From Arthrobacter sp. E3 (GTDB taxonomy: Bacteria > Actinomycetota > Actinomycetes > Actinomycetales > Micrococcaceae), in contig NZ_JAFMPX010000005.1 in assembly GCF_017353415.1 (NCBI RefSeq), positions 62,001 to 126,000 of the forward strand: a stretch of 64,000 bases of DNA. Reading direction: 5' to 3'. Positions 52,262 through 61,823 of the stretch are shown piece by piece. The notes beneath the pieces were generated by a model. That model was not told the origin of the DNA and made no database searches. It saw nothing but the letters and a program-made list of their open reading frames with translations. The stretch's first letter is position 1; each line of letters opens with the position of its first letter. A program made the position numbers and the translations under genes.

Positions 52262-53110
52262 CTAGGATACGGGTGCTGTGAGGAAATCTATGACTTCTTC
52301 GACGCGGCCCAGTAATGAAGGTTCAAGGTCGGCGTAGGAATTGACTCGGGACAGCAATCTCTGCCAGCCCAGTCCGATGTCTTCGGCCGTGGTGTGCGGC
52401 CATCCGAACGCCTGCAGGATGCCCTGCTTCCACTCCATGGAGCGCGGGATGGAAGGCCATGCAGGTATGCCCAAGGTGGAAGGTTTGATGGCCTGCCACA
52501 CGTCGACATAGGGGTGGCCCACCACCAGGACATTATTGCTCATGCCAGGGGATTTCATGAGATTCGCCACAATGCGTGTTTCCTTGGAGCCAGGTACGAG
52601 GTGGTCCACGAGGATGCCGAGCCGCCTGTGGGGGTCGGGGGAAAAGGCGGCCACGGCGGCGGTCAGGTCGTCAATGCCGCGCAGTGGTTCAACCACAATC
52701 CCTTCGACCCGCAGATCGTCGCCCCACACCTTCTCGACAAGCTCGGCGTCGTGCTTTCCTTCGACCCAAATGCGGCTGGCCTTGGCAACCTTGGCCCTGA
52801 AGTCGGCCACCTTTACCGAGCCGGACGCTGTCCGCACCGCCTTGCGCACGGCAGTGGTTGCGGGTGCGACGAGTTCCACAGGCTCCCCATCAAGCAGAAA
52901 CCCGGGCCCCAGCGGGAAGGCACGGACCTTTTCACGTCGGTCGGCAAGCTCAACAATGTGCATGCCACCGGACTTTTCAAGACGGACGACGGCGCCCACC
53001 CACCCTGTCGCAACGTCTTCCACGACCACACCGGACCGGGCTTCGATCTTGCGGATGATCCGTTCCGGCGGCGCGCTGAGATCCTGGGGGCCCCACTGGT
53101 TGAAGTGCAC
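52262..53110 (-). CDS. DUF3097 family protein
   Basis: About 282 residues, soluble, an actinobacteria-specific family of unknown function. Conserved parts: HFNQWGPQDLSAPPERIIRKIEA at the N-terminus, IWVEGKHDAELVEKVWGDDLR (a TOPRIM-like GKHDAELVEKV motif), LGILVDHLVPGSKE and VVGHPYVDVWQAIKP. The EGxxD...DHLxxGxKE pattern resembles a Toprim metal site. The GTG at 53110 matches the family N-terminus; the frame stays open to 53581 across the hrcA promoter, which is not coding. It is divergent from hrcA. Confidence 0.87.
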   Translation of the reverse strand: MHFNQWGPQDLSAPPERIIRKIEARSGVVVEDVATGWVGAVVRLEKSGGMHIVELADRREKVRAFPLGPGFLLDGEPVELVAPATTAVRKAVRTASGSVKVADFRAKVAKASRIWVEGKHDAELVEKVWGDDLRVEGIVVEPLRGIDDLTAAVAAFSPDPHRRLGILVDHLVPGSKETRIVANLMKSPGMSNNVLVVGHPYVDVWQAIKPSTLGIPAWPSIPRSMEWKQGILQAFGWPHTTAEDIGLGWQRLLSRVNSYADLEPSLLGRVEEVIDFLTAPVS

Positions 53111-53253
53111 GTGTAAACCTGACTTTTGCTGCTGACGGCAACGCTCAAAGCGAACGCTGCAGGGTGAAAACCCATGGTAGCCCGTGGTGCGGCGTGTCGG
53201 ACGGCATTGCAGGGTCGAGCCGTCATGGGAGCGTTGCTGAAAAAGTATTAGAC

Positions 53254-53280
53254 TTAGCACTTGGTTGGGTAGAGTGCCAA
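53254..53280. promoter_or_regulatory. CIRCE operator of hrcA
   Basis: TTAGCACTT (53254-53262), 9-nt spacer, GAGTGCCAA (53272-53280): matches the CIRCE consensus TTAGCACTC-N9-GAGTGCTAA except for one base in each arm. HrcA binding here would repress hrcA-dnaJ at normal temperature. Confidence 0.9.
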
Positions 53281-53350
53281 CGGTGGAACCGTTGTGGACC
53301 CCCCACAACAGCAGTGGCGATATGAGTGGCAATGACAGGAGGTGGCGGGC

Positions 53351-54364
53351 ATGAGCGAACCAAGGAAGTTGGAAGTCCTTCGGGCAATCGTTGAAGACTA
53401 TGTCCATACCCGCGAACCGGTCGGTTCGAAGGCACTGGTCGACCGTCATCATCTGGGCGTTTCCAGCGCCACCATCCGCAACGACATGGCAGCGCTGGAG
53501 GAAGAGGGGCTCATCATGGCCCCGCACACCAGCTCCGGACGGATCCCCACCGACAAGGGATACCGGCTCTTTGTTGATCAACTCTCTTCGGTGAAGCCGC
53601 TGTCGGCCGCAGAGCGGCGCGCCATCTCCGCCTTGCTTGAGGGTTCTTCCGATTTAGATGACGTTCTTGAACGAACGGTGCGGGCACTGGCGCACCTGAC
53701 CAATCAGGTCGCCGTCGTGCAATATCCACGTTCCGCTGCTGCGACGGTACGCCATATTGAGTTTGTGTCCTTGGCTTCACGCCAAGTCCTTGTGGTGCTG
53801 ATCCTGGCATCGGGCAAGGTGGAGCAAAACGTCATCGACATTGGGGCGGCCATTGATGATGTGACGTTGGCAGGCTTGCGGCAGGTATTTTTGGCGGCCC
53901 TGAACGGGCTGGCCGTGGCCACGTTGGCCGAAGCAGCCGCCAAGGTTCCACCCACCGTTTCGCCGGTCTATCAGGGACCGGCGTCGCGGCTCGCCCAAGG
54001 TTTGGCATTGCTGGCCACCAATGCCCGCGAAGACCGGATCGTCATGGCTGGCACGGCCAATTTGGCCAGATCCAACAATGATTTTCCGTTGAGCATCGGA
54101 CCCGTCCTTGACGCCCTTGAGGAACAGGTGGTGCTATTGCGCCTCCTTGAAGCCATGGCGCAGGACTCCTTGGGGATGGCAGTGGTGATAGGCCGCGAAA
54201 ATCCCCATGACTCCTTGGCCGAGGCCTCTGTTGTGGCCGCTGGCTATGGCCCCGGCGAAAGCGCCAAGCTGGGTGTCGTGGGTCCCACCCGCATGGACTA
54301 CCCCAACACCATGTCAAGCGTGCGTGCAGTAGCGCAGTACCTTTCCAGAATTCTGGCCGGCTAA
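53351..54364 (+). CDS. hrcA: Heat-inducible transcription repressor HrcA
   Basis: 337-residue repressor that binds CIRCE elements and is assisted by GroEL. N-terminal winged helix ([64 protein letters not shown]) and C-terminal dimerisation/effector domain ending [22 protein letters not shown] at 53351 has a perfect AGGAGG at 53337-53342; a GTG at 53342 lies on that site. CIRCE is 70 bp upstream, so it is autoregulated. dnaJ follows after 34 nt. Confidence 0.96.
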   Translation: MSEPRKLEVLRAIVEDYVHTREPVGSKALVDRHHLGVSSATIRNDMAALEEEGLIMAPHTSSGRIPTDKGYRLFVDQLSSVKPLSAAERRAISALLEGSSDLDDVLERTVRALAHLTNQVAVVQYPRSAAATVRHIEFVSLASRQVLVVLILASGKVEQNVIDIGAAIDDVTLAGLRQVFLAALNGLAVATLAEAAAKVPPTVSPVYQGPASRLAQGLALLATNAREDRIVMAGTANLARSNNDFPLSIGPVLDALEEQVVLLRLLEAMAQDSLGMAVVIGRENPHDSLAEASVVAAGYGPGESAKLGVVGPTRMDYPNTMSSVRAVAQYLSRILAG

Positions 54365-54398
54365 CCGGCCACCGTTTCCACGTAAAGAGAGCAACATT

Positions 54399-55529
54399 TT
54401 GAGCAACCATTACGACGCATTGGGCGTCTCCCGCGACGCAACAGCCGAGGAAATCAAGAAGGCTTACCGCAAACTTGCCCGTAAGCTGCACCCGGACGTC
54501 AATGAGGCGCCGGACGCCCAGGACCGTTTTAAGGCTGTAACGCACGCCTATGAAGTCCTCTCAGACCCGCAAAAACGCCGCATCTATGACACCACCGGCA
54601 ATGAGAATGGCAACGACAACGGTGCCGGAAACTTTGACGGGCAGGGCTTCGCGTTCCAGGACATCTTCGAGACGTTCTTCGGCGGTGGTGGCGGTGGAGG
54701 CGGCCGTGGCCCGGCGTCGCGCACACGCCGCGGCCAGGACGCACTCATCACGGTCCGCATCGATTTGTCCGAAGCCGTGTTCGGCGTCAACAAGAAGCTT
54801 GAAATCGACACGGCCATCACCTGTCCCACGTGTGATGGCAGTTGCTGCCGTCCGGGTACCTCGCCCACCACCTGCGACGTTTGCCATGGCAGCGGTCAGA
54901 TCCAACGCCCCATGCGTTCCATCCTGGGCAACGTCATGACCTTGGCCACCTGCAACTCTTGCCAAGGGTTCGGCACCATGATCGTGGACCCTTGCAACGA
55001 GTGCATGGGCGAAGGCCGCATTCGCAACCGCCGTACGCTCACCATCAAGGTCCCCGCGGGCGTCAGCACTGGCACCCGCATCCAACTGGGCGGACAGGGT
55101 GAGGCCGGCCCCGCCGGTGGCCCCGCCGGTGATCTGTATGTGGAAATGAAGGTCAACAACGACCCCTCGTTCCTGCGCGAAGGCGACGACCTTCACGCAA
55201 CACTGAGCGTGCCCATGACGGCGGCGGCACTGGGCACCGAACTTACCTTTGAGACATTCGACGGCGAGCAGCCCATTACCATCAAACCAGGAACGCAGGC
55301 TGGGGAAATCATCAACCTGCGCAACCTGGGAGTCACGCACCTGCGCGGTTACGGACGTGGAGACCTCAAGGTGCACGTCCATGTGGAAACACCCACCAAG
55401 CCGGACGCCGCCCAAGAGGAACTACTTAAGCAGCTGGCTACCCTGCGCGGAGAAATGTTCACGGAGGGCAAGCTGGTCAGCAGCGGCGGCATGTTCGCCA
55501 GGCTGCGTGACAAGCTCGGCAACCTCTAG
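54399..55529 (+). CDS. dnaJ: Chaperone protein DnaJ (HrcA-linked DnaJ2)
   Basis: DnaK co-chaperone. 376 residues: J domain with HPD at 31-33, G/F-rich linker (about 70-100), zinc-binding region (142-205) and C-terminal substrate domains. Four CxxC pairs are present (CPTC, CDVC, CNSC, CNEC). In the first repeat the usual CxxCxGxG ends in Cys instead of Gly (CPTCDGSC, C149). This is a small departure. TTG start at 54399. The location after hrcA marks it as the second actinobacterial DnaJ rather than the one beside dnaK-grpE. Confidence 0.94.
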   Translation: MSNHYDALGVSRDATAEEIKKAYRKLARKLHPDVNEAPDAQDRFKAVTHAYEVLSDPQKRRIYDTTGNENGNDNGAGNFDGQGFAFQDIFETFFGGGGGGGGRGPASRTRRGQDALITVRIDLSEAVFGVNKKLEIDTAITCPTCDGSCCRPGTSPTTCDVCHGSGQIQRPMRSILGNVMTLATCNSCQGFGTMIVDPCNECMGEGRIRNRRTLTIKVPAGVSTGTRIQLGGQGEAGPAGGPAGDLYVEMKVNNDPSFLREGDDLHATLSVPMTAAALGTELTFETFDGEQPITIKPGTQAGEIINLRNLGVTHLRGYGRGDLKVHVHVETPTKPDAAQEELLKQLATLRGEMFTEGKLVSSGGMFARLRDKLGNL

Positions 55530-55535
55530 GCGAGC

Positions 55536-56345
55536 ATGAGTAACCCCGTCTTCTACGCAACCCCTCAGCAGCTGGCTGGGCTTGGCCCTGGCTCGCTGTT
55601 TACCCTTGACGGCGCCGAGGGGCGTCACGCCACCACCGTGAAGCGGCTGGAGCCGGGTGAAACGGTGGATATGTGCGACGGAGCAGGCCTGCGTCTTGTC
55701 TGCAACGTCACCAGTGCCGGCAAGGGTGTGTTGACGGTGCGTGTGGAGAGTAAGAAGCAGGAACCGGCGCCGGCCATCTCCTTCACCTTGGTTCAGGCAC
55801 TGGCCAAAGGGGACAGGGATGAGCTGGCCATTGAGACAGCCACCGAACTCGGCATTGACGCGGTGGTCCCATGGCAAGCGGAGCGCTCTATTGTGCGATG
55901 GAAGATGGACAAGGCATTCAAGGGTCCGGAGAAGTGGCGTCAAGTTGTGGCCGCCGCTGCGAAACAAGCACGGCGCTCCACAGTCCCGCAGGTGAGTTCG
56001 TTGGCCGGCACCGCACAGGTGTGCGAGCTTATTTCAGGCGCCGGTCTGGCCTTGATTTTGCACGAAGACGCCACCGACAGCGTGGCGGAGGTTGCCCGCA
56101 GCTGGTTCGCGGCCCAGCAGGGTGCGCACGACGGGGCGGCTGCGCAAGATGGAAGGCCGGCCGGCCCGCCAGCGGGAAACATCGTCATGATCGTGGGGCC
56201 GGAAGGCGGCATGAGTGCTGCTGAAGTGGCGGCATTTGTCGAAGCAGGTGCACGCACGGCGCTGTTGGGCCACCATGTTCTGCGCTCGTCAACTGCCGGG
56301 CCGGCCGCCGTGGTACTTCTCAGCCAAGAGCTGGGGCGTTGGTAA
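55536..56345 (+). CDS. rsmE: 16S rRNA (uracil-1498-N3)-methyltransferase
   Basis: SPOUT-class RNA methyltransferase. 269 residues: N-terminal PUA-like part (PVFYATPQQ; GAEGRHATTVKRLEPGETVDMCDGAG) and the trefoil-knot domain with ALAKGDRDELAIETATELGI, the SAM-binding IVGPEGGMSAAEVAAF and LRSSTAGPAAVVLL. An insertion of ~20 residues (AQQGAHDGAAAQDGRPAGPP) precedes the knot. It starts 6 nt after dnaJ and probably shares its transcript, giving hrcA-dnaJ-rsmE. Confidence 0.94.
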   Translation: MSNPVFYATPQQLAGLGPGSLFTLDGAEGRHATTVKRLEPGETVDMCDGAGLRLVCNVTSAGKGVLTVRVESKKQEPAPAISFTLVQALAKGDRDELAIETATELGIDAVVPWQAERSIVRWKMDKAFKGPEKWRQVVAAAAKQARRSTVPQVSSLAGTAQVCELISGAGLALILHEDATDSVAEVARSWFAAQQGAHDGAAAQDGRPAGPPAGNIVMIVGPEGGMSAAEVAAFVEAGARTALLGHHVLRSSTAGPAAVVLLSQELGRW

Positions 56346-56459
56346 CGCACCCTGTAGTGCCCAGAAGTACACACTGGTGCGCCGGAGAACGTGTCAGCGC
56401 CGAATGCCGCCTCGCTATTTTTGCCGGTTCACTGTGTGCTGAGTTACTTTTTTTCTGGG

Positions 56460-57467
56460 CTACTTCTTGCTGCGTTCGCTGATGGTCACGATCTTTGTGT
56501 CAAGACCGATCTTCTTATCCGGCATGGAGGGGTCGGTGATGTAGACGGACAGCTGGTACGTGCCGGGCGGTGTAACCAAGCTGAAGGTGAACTCGCCCAA
56601 TTCATTGGCGCCCTGCGGGATGGTGACGGTGCCGTTGGAGAATTGCTTCTCCACCGTCCCATCGACCATCGTTTCCAGCGACCATGCCAGTTCTCCGGTG
56701 GGGGAGATGCCCTGTCCCACAACTTTCAAGGGCACCTCGTTGTACGTGGACTTGTTGGCAGGGTCAATGATCCACACAGGTGCCACAAATGCGGCATCGC
56801 GTGTTATCGGCTTGTCAAGAAGAACATGGCCGAACGCGTTATAGCCGGTATGTCCGTCCACAAGGATGGAGACCTGAATGGTGGTGCGAGTGTCTACCAA
56901 GCCGGCCATGGCTGCAGCTGCAGTTGCCGTGTACACCAGCTGGTCTATGGAACGGCTGGCAATGCCCTGATCAACTTTCTGCCCAAACGCGTCCGCGGAC
57001 ACATCAACTGTGATGACGTTCTTGGCAGACACTGAGGCACCCAGCCGTGAAGGGCTGTTCCACAGGGAGAAATAGTCGGGGTCGTTTGGTTTTGTGCCCA
57101 TCATAGTGCGCAGGGCGGTCGCAATGGGATCGTCTATGGACTGGGTGGGGAAGAACTCGCGGTACAAGTACACATCGCCACTGCTGCGTCCAAGCCAGTA
57201 CACAGGGAGCGTCTGCGACGCTCTGGCCGTCTCCAGGGGAGCGCTTGTCACAAGGCCGATACTGGTGCTGGCGCTGATAGTGGGCATGGTGGTGTCGCCA
57301 CCGCTAACCCCTTGTGCCTTGCAGCCAACAAGAGTCAGCGAAAGCGAAAGGCCAACAATGGCGATTTTTTCCACCATGCGCAAGATTTTTCGCTCGCGAA
57401 GTGCCTTGGGGGCCACATCAGCAAAGGCGCGGAAGCGTCCTGTGGGTGCGGTATCAAAGGCAGGCAT
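56460..57467 (-). CDS. GerMN/Gmad2-type lipoprotein
   Basis: 335-residue frame with a lipobox LVGC (Cys at residue 49 of the longest form) after a hydrophobic stretch, marking an exported lipoprotein. Then a GerMN-like domain (about 85-220; VYLYREFFPTQ, VITVDVSADAFGQ, IDQLVYTATAAA) and a C-terminal immunoglobulin-like Gmad2 domain (WIIDPANKSTYNEVPLKVVGQG to ISERSK). Function in the envelope is unknown. The start is uncertain: ATG 57467, GTG 57416 or ATG 57377 (Cys at residue 19) are in frame and none has a clear ribosome binding site. It is divergent from phoH. Confidence 0.82.
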   Translation of the reverse strand: MPAFDTAPTGRFRAFADVAPKALRERKILRMVEKIAIVGLSLSLTLVGCKAQGVSGGDTTMPTISASTSIGLVTSAPLETARASQTLPVYWLGRSSGDVYLYREFFPTQSIDDPIATALRTMMGTKPNDPDYFSLWNSPSRLGASVSAKNVITVDVSADAFGQKVDQGIASRSIDQLVYTATAAAAMAGLVDTRTTIQVSILVDGHTGYNAFGHVLLDKPITRDAAFVAPVWIIDPANKSTYNEVPLKVVGQGISPTGELAWSLETMVDGTVEKQFSNGTVTIPQGANELGEFTFSLVTPPGTYQLSVYITDPSMPDKKIGLDTKIVTISERSKK

Positions 57468-57812
57468 GGAGGGAGACGTACTCGCTAATCTGGCTAGTGT
57501 TCAGTGCGCAGGAAAATCCCGCTGCATCTATTTGCAAGGATTGCCCAAAGCTTCCCCATAAGACCTTGAACACACCCAGCTTGGCACAGCACCACATGAA
57601 GATGCCCGCAAAAGTAGCCTCTGGGGGAGAACTGAAACCGTATCGAAACACTAATTCCGCAGTGTGGGCAAAGATGCGCCCATAGCGAAACCCTTATTTG
57701 AGTGCAGTTACGGAGCGGTGGACTAGAATCAATATCAAGCAGCAAAGTAACAAGCCCCGGTGGTTGGCACCGGCAATATGAGGAGAGATTTCAGGCCGGC
57801 ACGGCCGAACTT
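57468..57812. other. Divergent intergenic region between the GerMN lipoprotein and phoH
   Basis: About 345 bp with no convincing protein gene. It holds a -10-like TAGAAT at 57724-57729 with TTGAGT 20 nt upstream (57698-57703, a long spacing), a small hairpin CCGGTG (57757-57762) / CACCGG (57768-57773), and a 12-codon ORF (57778-57816) whose stop overlaps the phoH ATG. GGAGAG near 57781-57786 is too far from the phoH ATG to act directly. Confidence 0.5.
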
Positions 57813-58886
57813 ATGACCGAGACAACAGCGCACCGCCATGATTCATATCCGGACCAGGGGCCGGGGCAGCAATTCCCGCACTCCATGGATGGTACGCGCA
57901 CAGAAGTGGTTCATTTTCTCTCCTCGGATCAAATGGTCGCTACTTTGGGTGCAGAAGACGAGGGACTTCGGATAGTTGAGGGCATGTACCCGGGCGTGGA
58001 ATTTCTGGCCCGCGGCAATGTTCTTACAATTTCCGGCCCGGCCGCTGTAGTACCACGCATCATGCACCTCATGGAGGAAGCCCGTGGCATGGTGGCCCGC
58101 AACAGCACCATGAATGCCAGCGTGTGGGAACAGCTCGTTTCCATGCTTAAAACTCGTCCGGACTCCTCCGTCGTGGAAATCCTCAGCTACGACATCCTTT
58201 CCAGCAGGGGCAGGACCATTCGTCCCAAAACGGCCAACCAAAAGGACTACGTCGACTCCATTGACCGCAACACGGTGGTGTTCGGCATTGGCCCGGCTGG
58301 TACAGGGAAAACATACTTGGCCATGGCCAAGGCAGTCCAGGCTTTGCAGCACAAAGAAGTCAGCAGAATTATCCTCACCCGTCCTGCTGTGGAGGCAGGG
58401 GAACGGTTGGGGTTCCTGCCAGGGACCCTCAGTGACAAGATTGATCCGTACCTGCGCCCGCTCTATGACGCACTGCACGAGATGCTCGACCCGGAAACCA
58501 TTCCGCGGCTCATGGCAGCCGGCACCATCGAGGTGGCGCCGTTGGCGTATATGCGCGGCCGGACTCTCAATGACGCCTTCATCATCCTTGATGAAGCACA
58601 GAACACCACACCGGAACAAATGAAGATGTTCCTGACCCGCCTGGGTTTTGGTTCCAAGATCGTCGTTACCGGTGACGTCACCCAGATCGACCTGCCCACC
58701 GGCACTAAATCCGGGCTGCGGGTGGTCAGGGACATTCTGCAGGACGTCGATGATATCCACTTTGCTATCTTGGATGCCACGGATGTGGTCCGCCACCGCC
58801 TTGTGGGGGCCATCGTCAGCGCCTACAACGACTGGGATGACGCCCATCCCGGCCCCACCACACCCAAGGAAAGCACCTCTCGATGA
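57813..58886 (+). CDS. phoH: PhoH family ATPase (PhoH-like)
   Basis: RNA-associated P-loop ATPase. About 357 residues with an N-terminal KH-like region (about 25-110, EGLRIVEGMYPGVEFLARGN), then the PhoH domain with Walker A GPAGTGKT (160-167), TRPAVEAGERLGFLPG, Walker B AFIILDEAQN and VTGDVTQIDLP. ATG at 57813 is the only reasonable start, though it lacks its own ribosome binding site. Its stop overlaps ybeY by ATGA; the phoH-ybeY-CNNM-era order is widely conserved and linked to rRNA maturation. Confidence 0.93.
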   Translation: MTETTAHRHDSYPDQGPGQQFPHSMDGTRTEVVHFLSSDQMVATLGAEDEGLRIVEGMYPGVEFLARGNVLTISGPAAVVPRIMHLMEEARGMVARNSTMNASVWEQLVSMLKTRPDSSVVEILSYDILSSRGRTIRPKTANQKDYVDSIDRNTVVFGIGPAGTGKTYLAMAKAVQALQHKEVSRIILTRPAVEAGERLGFLPGTLSDKIDPYLRPLYDALHEMLDPETIPRLMAAGTIEVAPLAYMRGRTLNDAFIILDEAQNTTPEQMKMFLTRLGFGSKIVVTGDVTQIDLPTGTKSGLRVVRDILQDVDDIHFAILDATDVVRHRLVGAIVSAYNDWDDAHPGPTTPKESTSR

Positions 58887-59356
58887 GTATTGAAATCAAC
58901 AACGAATCCGGCGTGGAGGTGCGCCAGGAAGAGCTTGTCAGGCTCATCAAGCACATCTTGGCTGCCATGTTCATTCACCCACAGACCGAAGTCTCCGTCA
59001 TTTTGTCCGATGTGGAGACCATGGAAAAGCTGCACATCGAATGGATGGATGAGCCCGGTCCCACCGACGTGCTCTCCTTCCCCATGGATGAACTGCGTCC
59101 GGGCACGGCGGGCATGCCCACCGCCGCTGGCCTGTTGGGAGACATTGTCCTGTGCCCCTTCATCGCGCAGGAGCAAGCCGCAGCTGCGGGTCACTCCATG
59201 GAAGAGGAACTGCTGCTGCTCACCACCCACGGCATGCTGCACCTGATGGGCTATGACCATGGGGAGCCTGAAGAAAAGGAAGAGATGTTCGGCATTCAGC
59301 GTGAACTCCTCTCCAGTTTCCTGGGCAAGGACGCCCCTCGGGAGACAATGAAGTGA
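58883..59356 (+). CDS. ybeY: Endoribonuclease YbeY
   Basis: Zinc metallo-RNase involved in 16S rRNA 3' processing and ribosome quality control. 157 residues with the conserved WMDEPGPTDVLSFP motif and the zinc-binding H116-x3-H120-x5-H126 in HGMLHLMGYDH. Length normal. It overlaps phoH (ATGA) and the CNNM gene (GTGA), so the three are translationally coupled. Confidence 0.96.
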   Translation: MSIEINNESGVEVRQEELVRLIKHILAAMFIHPQTEVSVILSDVETMEKLHIEWMDEPGPTDVLSFPMDELRPGTAGMPTAAGLLGDIVLCPFIAQEQAAAAGHSMEEELLLLTTHGMLHLMGYDHGEPEEKEEMFGIQRELLSSFLGKDAPRETMK

Positions 59357-60738
59357 CGCTTGTTGCACTGCCGATCGTGGGGATTATCTTCACGATCGTG
59401 GCAGCCTTCATGGCCGCCCTTGAATCCGCACTGAGTTTCTTTCCCCGTCATGATGCGGAATCCGCTGCCAACCGCGGCCGCGGCAGGTCCCTTGAGAAAG
59501 TCCTTGCCGAACCACGGACCCACCTGAATGCCTTGCGTTTTTGGCGTGTCTGGTCGGAAATGGCGGCCGCCGTAGCCGTCGCCATTTTCCTCGTGGGCCT
59601 CATTGGCAACGAGTGGATTGCCGGCCTCATCGGCACAGTCGTCATGGCGCTGCTCGGCTTCATGCTGGTGGGGGTCTCCCCGCGCCGCTTGGGTCGCCTC
59701 CACGCAGGAACGCTGGTGGGCCGCTCTGCCTGGCTCATACAACTTTTGTGCCGCATCCTCGGACCTATTCCAGATTGGCTTATCCTGATCGGTTCAGCTG
59801 TGGCCAAGGACGCACCGGCTGGAGATGAGACGTTCGTCAGCGAGGGGGAGTTCCGTGAGTTTGTTGATCGTGCCAGCGAATCGGACATGATCGAGGACAA
59901 CGAGGCTGAACTCATCAACAGCGTCTTTGACTTGGGCGAAACCATGGTGCGTGCCGTCATGGTGCCGCGCACGGACATCGTCAGCATCGACCAGATCCTC
60001 ACCCTTGACGAAGCCCTGGAGGTGTTTCTCGGCTCAGGGTATTCACGGATCCCGGTCATTGCCGGCAGCACCGACCACATCCTTGGCATCCTCTACCTCA
60101 AGGATGTTGTGGCCACCTTGCACAGATTGTCCGACGGCGAAGACCAGCCCCTCGCTGCGCAACTGGCCCGCAACGTCCGGTACGTGCCCGAATCCAAGCC
60201 CGTCGATGACCTGCTGAACGAACTGCAACGTGAGTCGACGCATATGGCCATTGTTGTCGACGAGTACGGCGGCACGGCCGGGCTGGTCACCCTCGAAGAC
60301 CTGATCGAGGAAATCGTGGGCGAAATCGCCGACGAATATGATCTTGTCGCCCCCGATGTGCAGGACCTCGGCGACGGCCGCTACAGGATTCGCTCTCGCA
60401 TGGCAGTGGATGAGTTGGGTGAACTATTCGACAAGGATCTGGACGACGACGAGGTGGACACCGTGGGCGGTTTCATGGCCAAACACCTGGGCAAGATCCC
60501 GTCGCTGGGCAACACTGTGCAGGTCAACGGCATCCTGCTGCTTGTTGAGCGTATGGAAGCCTCCCGCAACCGAGTCAGCCACGTCATTGCCAGCGCCGTC
60601 GAACCGGCAGGCAATGACAACACGGAGTTGCGCACCCTGGATGCAGGGAACACTAAAATTACCGGCTTGAAGCACGACGGCGGCACGCCGGGCGCTGCCA
60701 ACCCCACACAACAGCACCACAGGAGCGATCATGAGTAA
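59353..60738 (+). CDS. CNNM/CBS-domain (CorC/HlyC-type) membrane protein
   Basis: 461 residues: an N-terminal CNNM transmembrane domain with about four helices (2-30, 66-85, 88-106, 123-150), a CBS-domain pair (about 205-330; [49 protein letters not shown]) and a C-terminal CorC_HlyC domain (345-420). The family handles divalent metal ions, often magnesium; the hemolysin label is historical. GTG start overlaps ybeY; the end overlaps era by 8 nt. Confidence 0.92.
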   Translation: MTLVALPIVGIIFTIVAAFMAALESALSFFPRHDAESAANRGRGRSLEKVLAEPRTHLNALRFWRVWSEMAAAVAVAIFLVGLIGNEWIAGLIGTVVMALLGFMLVGVSPRRLGRLHAGTLVGRSAWLIQLLCRILGPIPDWLILIGSAVAKDAPAGDETFVSEGEFREFVDRASESDMIEDNEAELINSVFDLGETMVRAVMVPRTDIVSIDQILTLDEALEVFLGSGYSRIPVIAGSTDHILGILYLKDVVATLHRLSDGEDQPLAAQLARNVRYVPESKPVDDLLNELQRESTHMAIVVDEYGGTAGLVTLEDLIEEIVGEIADEYDLVAPDVQDLGDGRYRIRSRMAVDELGELFDKDLDDDEVDTVGGFMAKHLGKIPSLGNTVQVNGILLLVERMEASRNRVSHVIASAVEPAGNDNTELRTLDAGNTKITGLKHDGGTPGAANPTQQHHRSDHE

Positions 60739-61696
60739 GTCAAAAGGCAAGTCAGGCCTGATTGAAGCCAAGGGTGAGGGGTTCCGTGCAGGGTTTGCAG
60801 TTCTTGCCGGACGGCCCAACGCCGGCAAGTCAACACTGACCAATGCGCTGGTGGGCCAGAAGGTCGCCATCACCTCGGCTAAACCGCAAACCACCCGGCA
60901 CACTATTCGTGGAATCGTGCACAGGGAGATGTTTCAGCTTGTCCTAGTCGACACTCCAGGGCTGCACAGGCCACGCACCTTGTTGGGCAAACGCCTGAAC
61001 GACCTCGTCGCAGACACCCTCTCCGAAGTGGACGTTATTGGGTTCTGCCTGCCGGCCAATGAAAAGATCGGCCCCGGGGACCGCTACATCGCCACCCAGC
61101 TGGGACAGGTGGGCAACAAGCCGGTCGTGGCCATCGTGACCAAGACCGACACGGTCGACCGCCAGGCAGTGACTGACCAGCTGATCGCAGTCGAGGCGCT
61201 GGGACGGGAAGTCATCGGCGAGAGGGGATTTGCCGCCGTCGTGCCAGTCTCTGCCGTGGAGGACTTTCAGGTCGAAACCCTGGCCAAGGTCTTTGCCGAC
61301 TACCTGCCTCTCTCTCCAGCCCTCTACCCGGACGGGGAACTAACGGATGAGCCGGAAGCGGTCATGGTTGCCGAACTTATTCGCGAGGCGGCGCTGGAGG
61401 GTGTCCGCGATGAGCTTCCACACTCCCTGGCTGTTGTAGTGGAGGAGATTGTGCCCAGGGAAGGTCGCACCGAGGACAACCCGCTCCTTGATGTGCGGGT
61501 GAACCTGTACGTCGAGCGGTCCTCACAAAAAGCCATCATCATTGGCAAGGGTGGGGCACGCCTGCGCGAAGTTGGAACCAACGCCCGCAAGGGGATCGAA
61601 GCGCTTTTGGGCACAAAGATCTACTTGGACCTGCATGTGAAGGTTGCCAAGGACTGGCAGCGGGATCCCAAACAGCTCGTCAAACTCGGCTTCTAG
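60731..61696 (+). CDS. era: GTPase Era
   Basis: Ribosome-assembly GTPase that binds the 3' end of 16S rRNA. 321 residues: G1 GRPNAGKST (27-35), PQTTRHTIRGI switch I, G3 DTPGLH, G4 TKTD, and a C-terminal KH domain with IIIGKGGARLREVG. Length and motifs intact. The start lies inside the CNNM gene (8-nt overlap). It closes the phoH-ybeY-CNNM-era operon; recO, which often follows, is not next here. Confidence 0.97.
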   Translation: MSKSKGKSGLIEAKGEGFRAGFAVLAGRPNAGKSTLTNALVGQKVAITSAKPQTTRHTIRGIVHREMFQLVLVDTPGLHRPRTLLGKRLNDLVADTLSEVDVIGFCLPANEKIGPGDRYIATQLGQVGNKPVVAIVTKTDTVDRQAVTDQLIAVEALGREVIGERGFAAVVPVSAVEDFQVETLAKVFADYLPLSPALYPDGELTDEPEAVMVAELIREAALEGVRDELPHSLAVVVEEIVPREGRTEDNPLLDVRVNLYVERSSQKAIIIGKGGARLREVGTNARKGIEALLGTKIYLDLHVKVAKDWQRDPKQLVKLGF

Positions 61697-61702
61697 GAAG
61701 GT

Positions 61703-61722
61703 GGCGGCCTTGAAGGGCCGCC
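61703..61722 (+). terminator. Possible terminator after era
   Basis: GGCGGCC (61703-61709) / GGCCGCC (61716-61722) hairpin directly after the era stop. No T-run; termination is a guess. Confidence 0.4.
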
Positions 61723-61823
61723 GCGTTCCGATCAAGCCAGTGGGCCTTGGGTGTGGGTGCGGGAGTTCTCAGTGTTCGCCGCTACACTTTTGAGAGTCAA
61801 TATTCACTCCGAAAGGTTAGTCT

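Noticed and set aside
53111-53581. N-terminal extension of the DUF3097 frame
   Set aside because: It would cover the CIRCE operator and the start of hrcA, and the extra residues are unlike the family, which begins near HFNQWGPQD.
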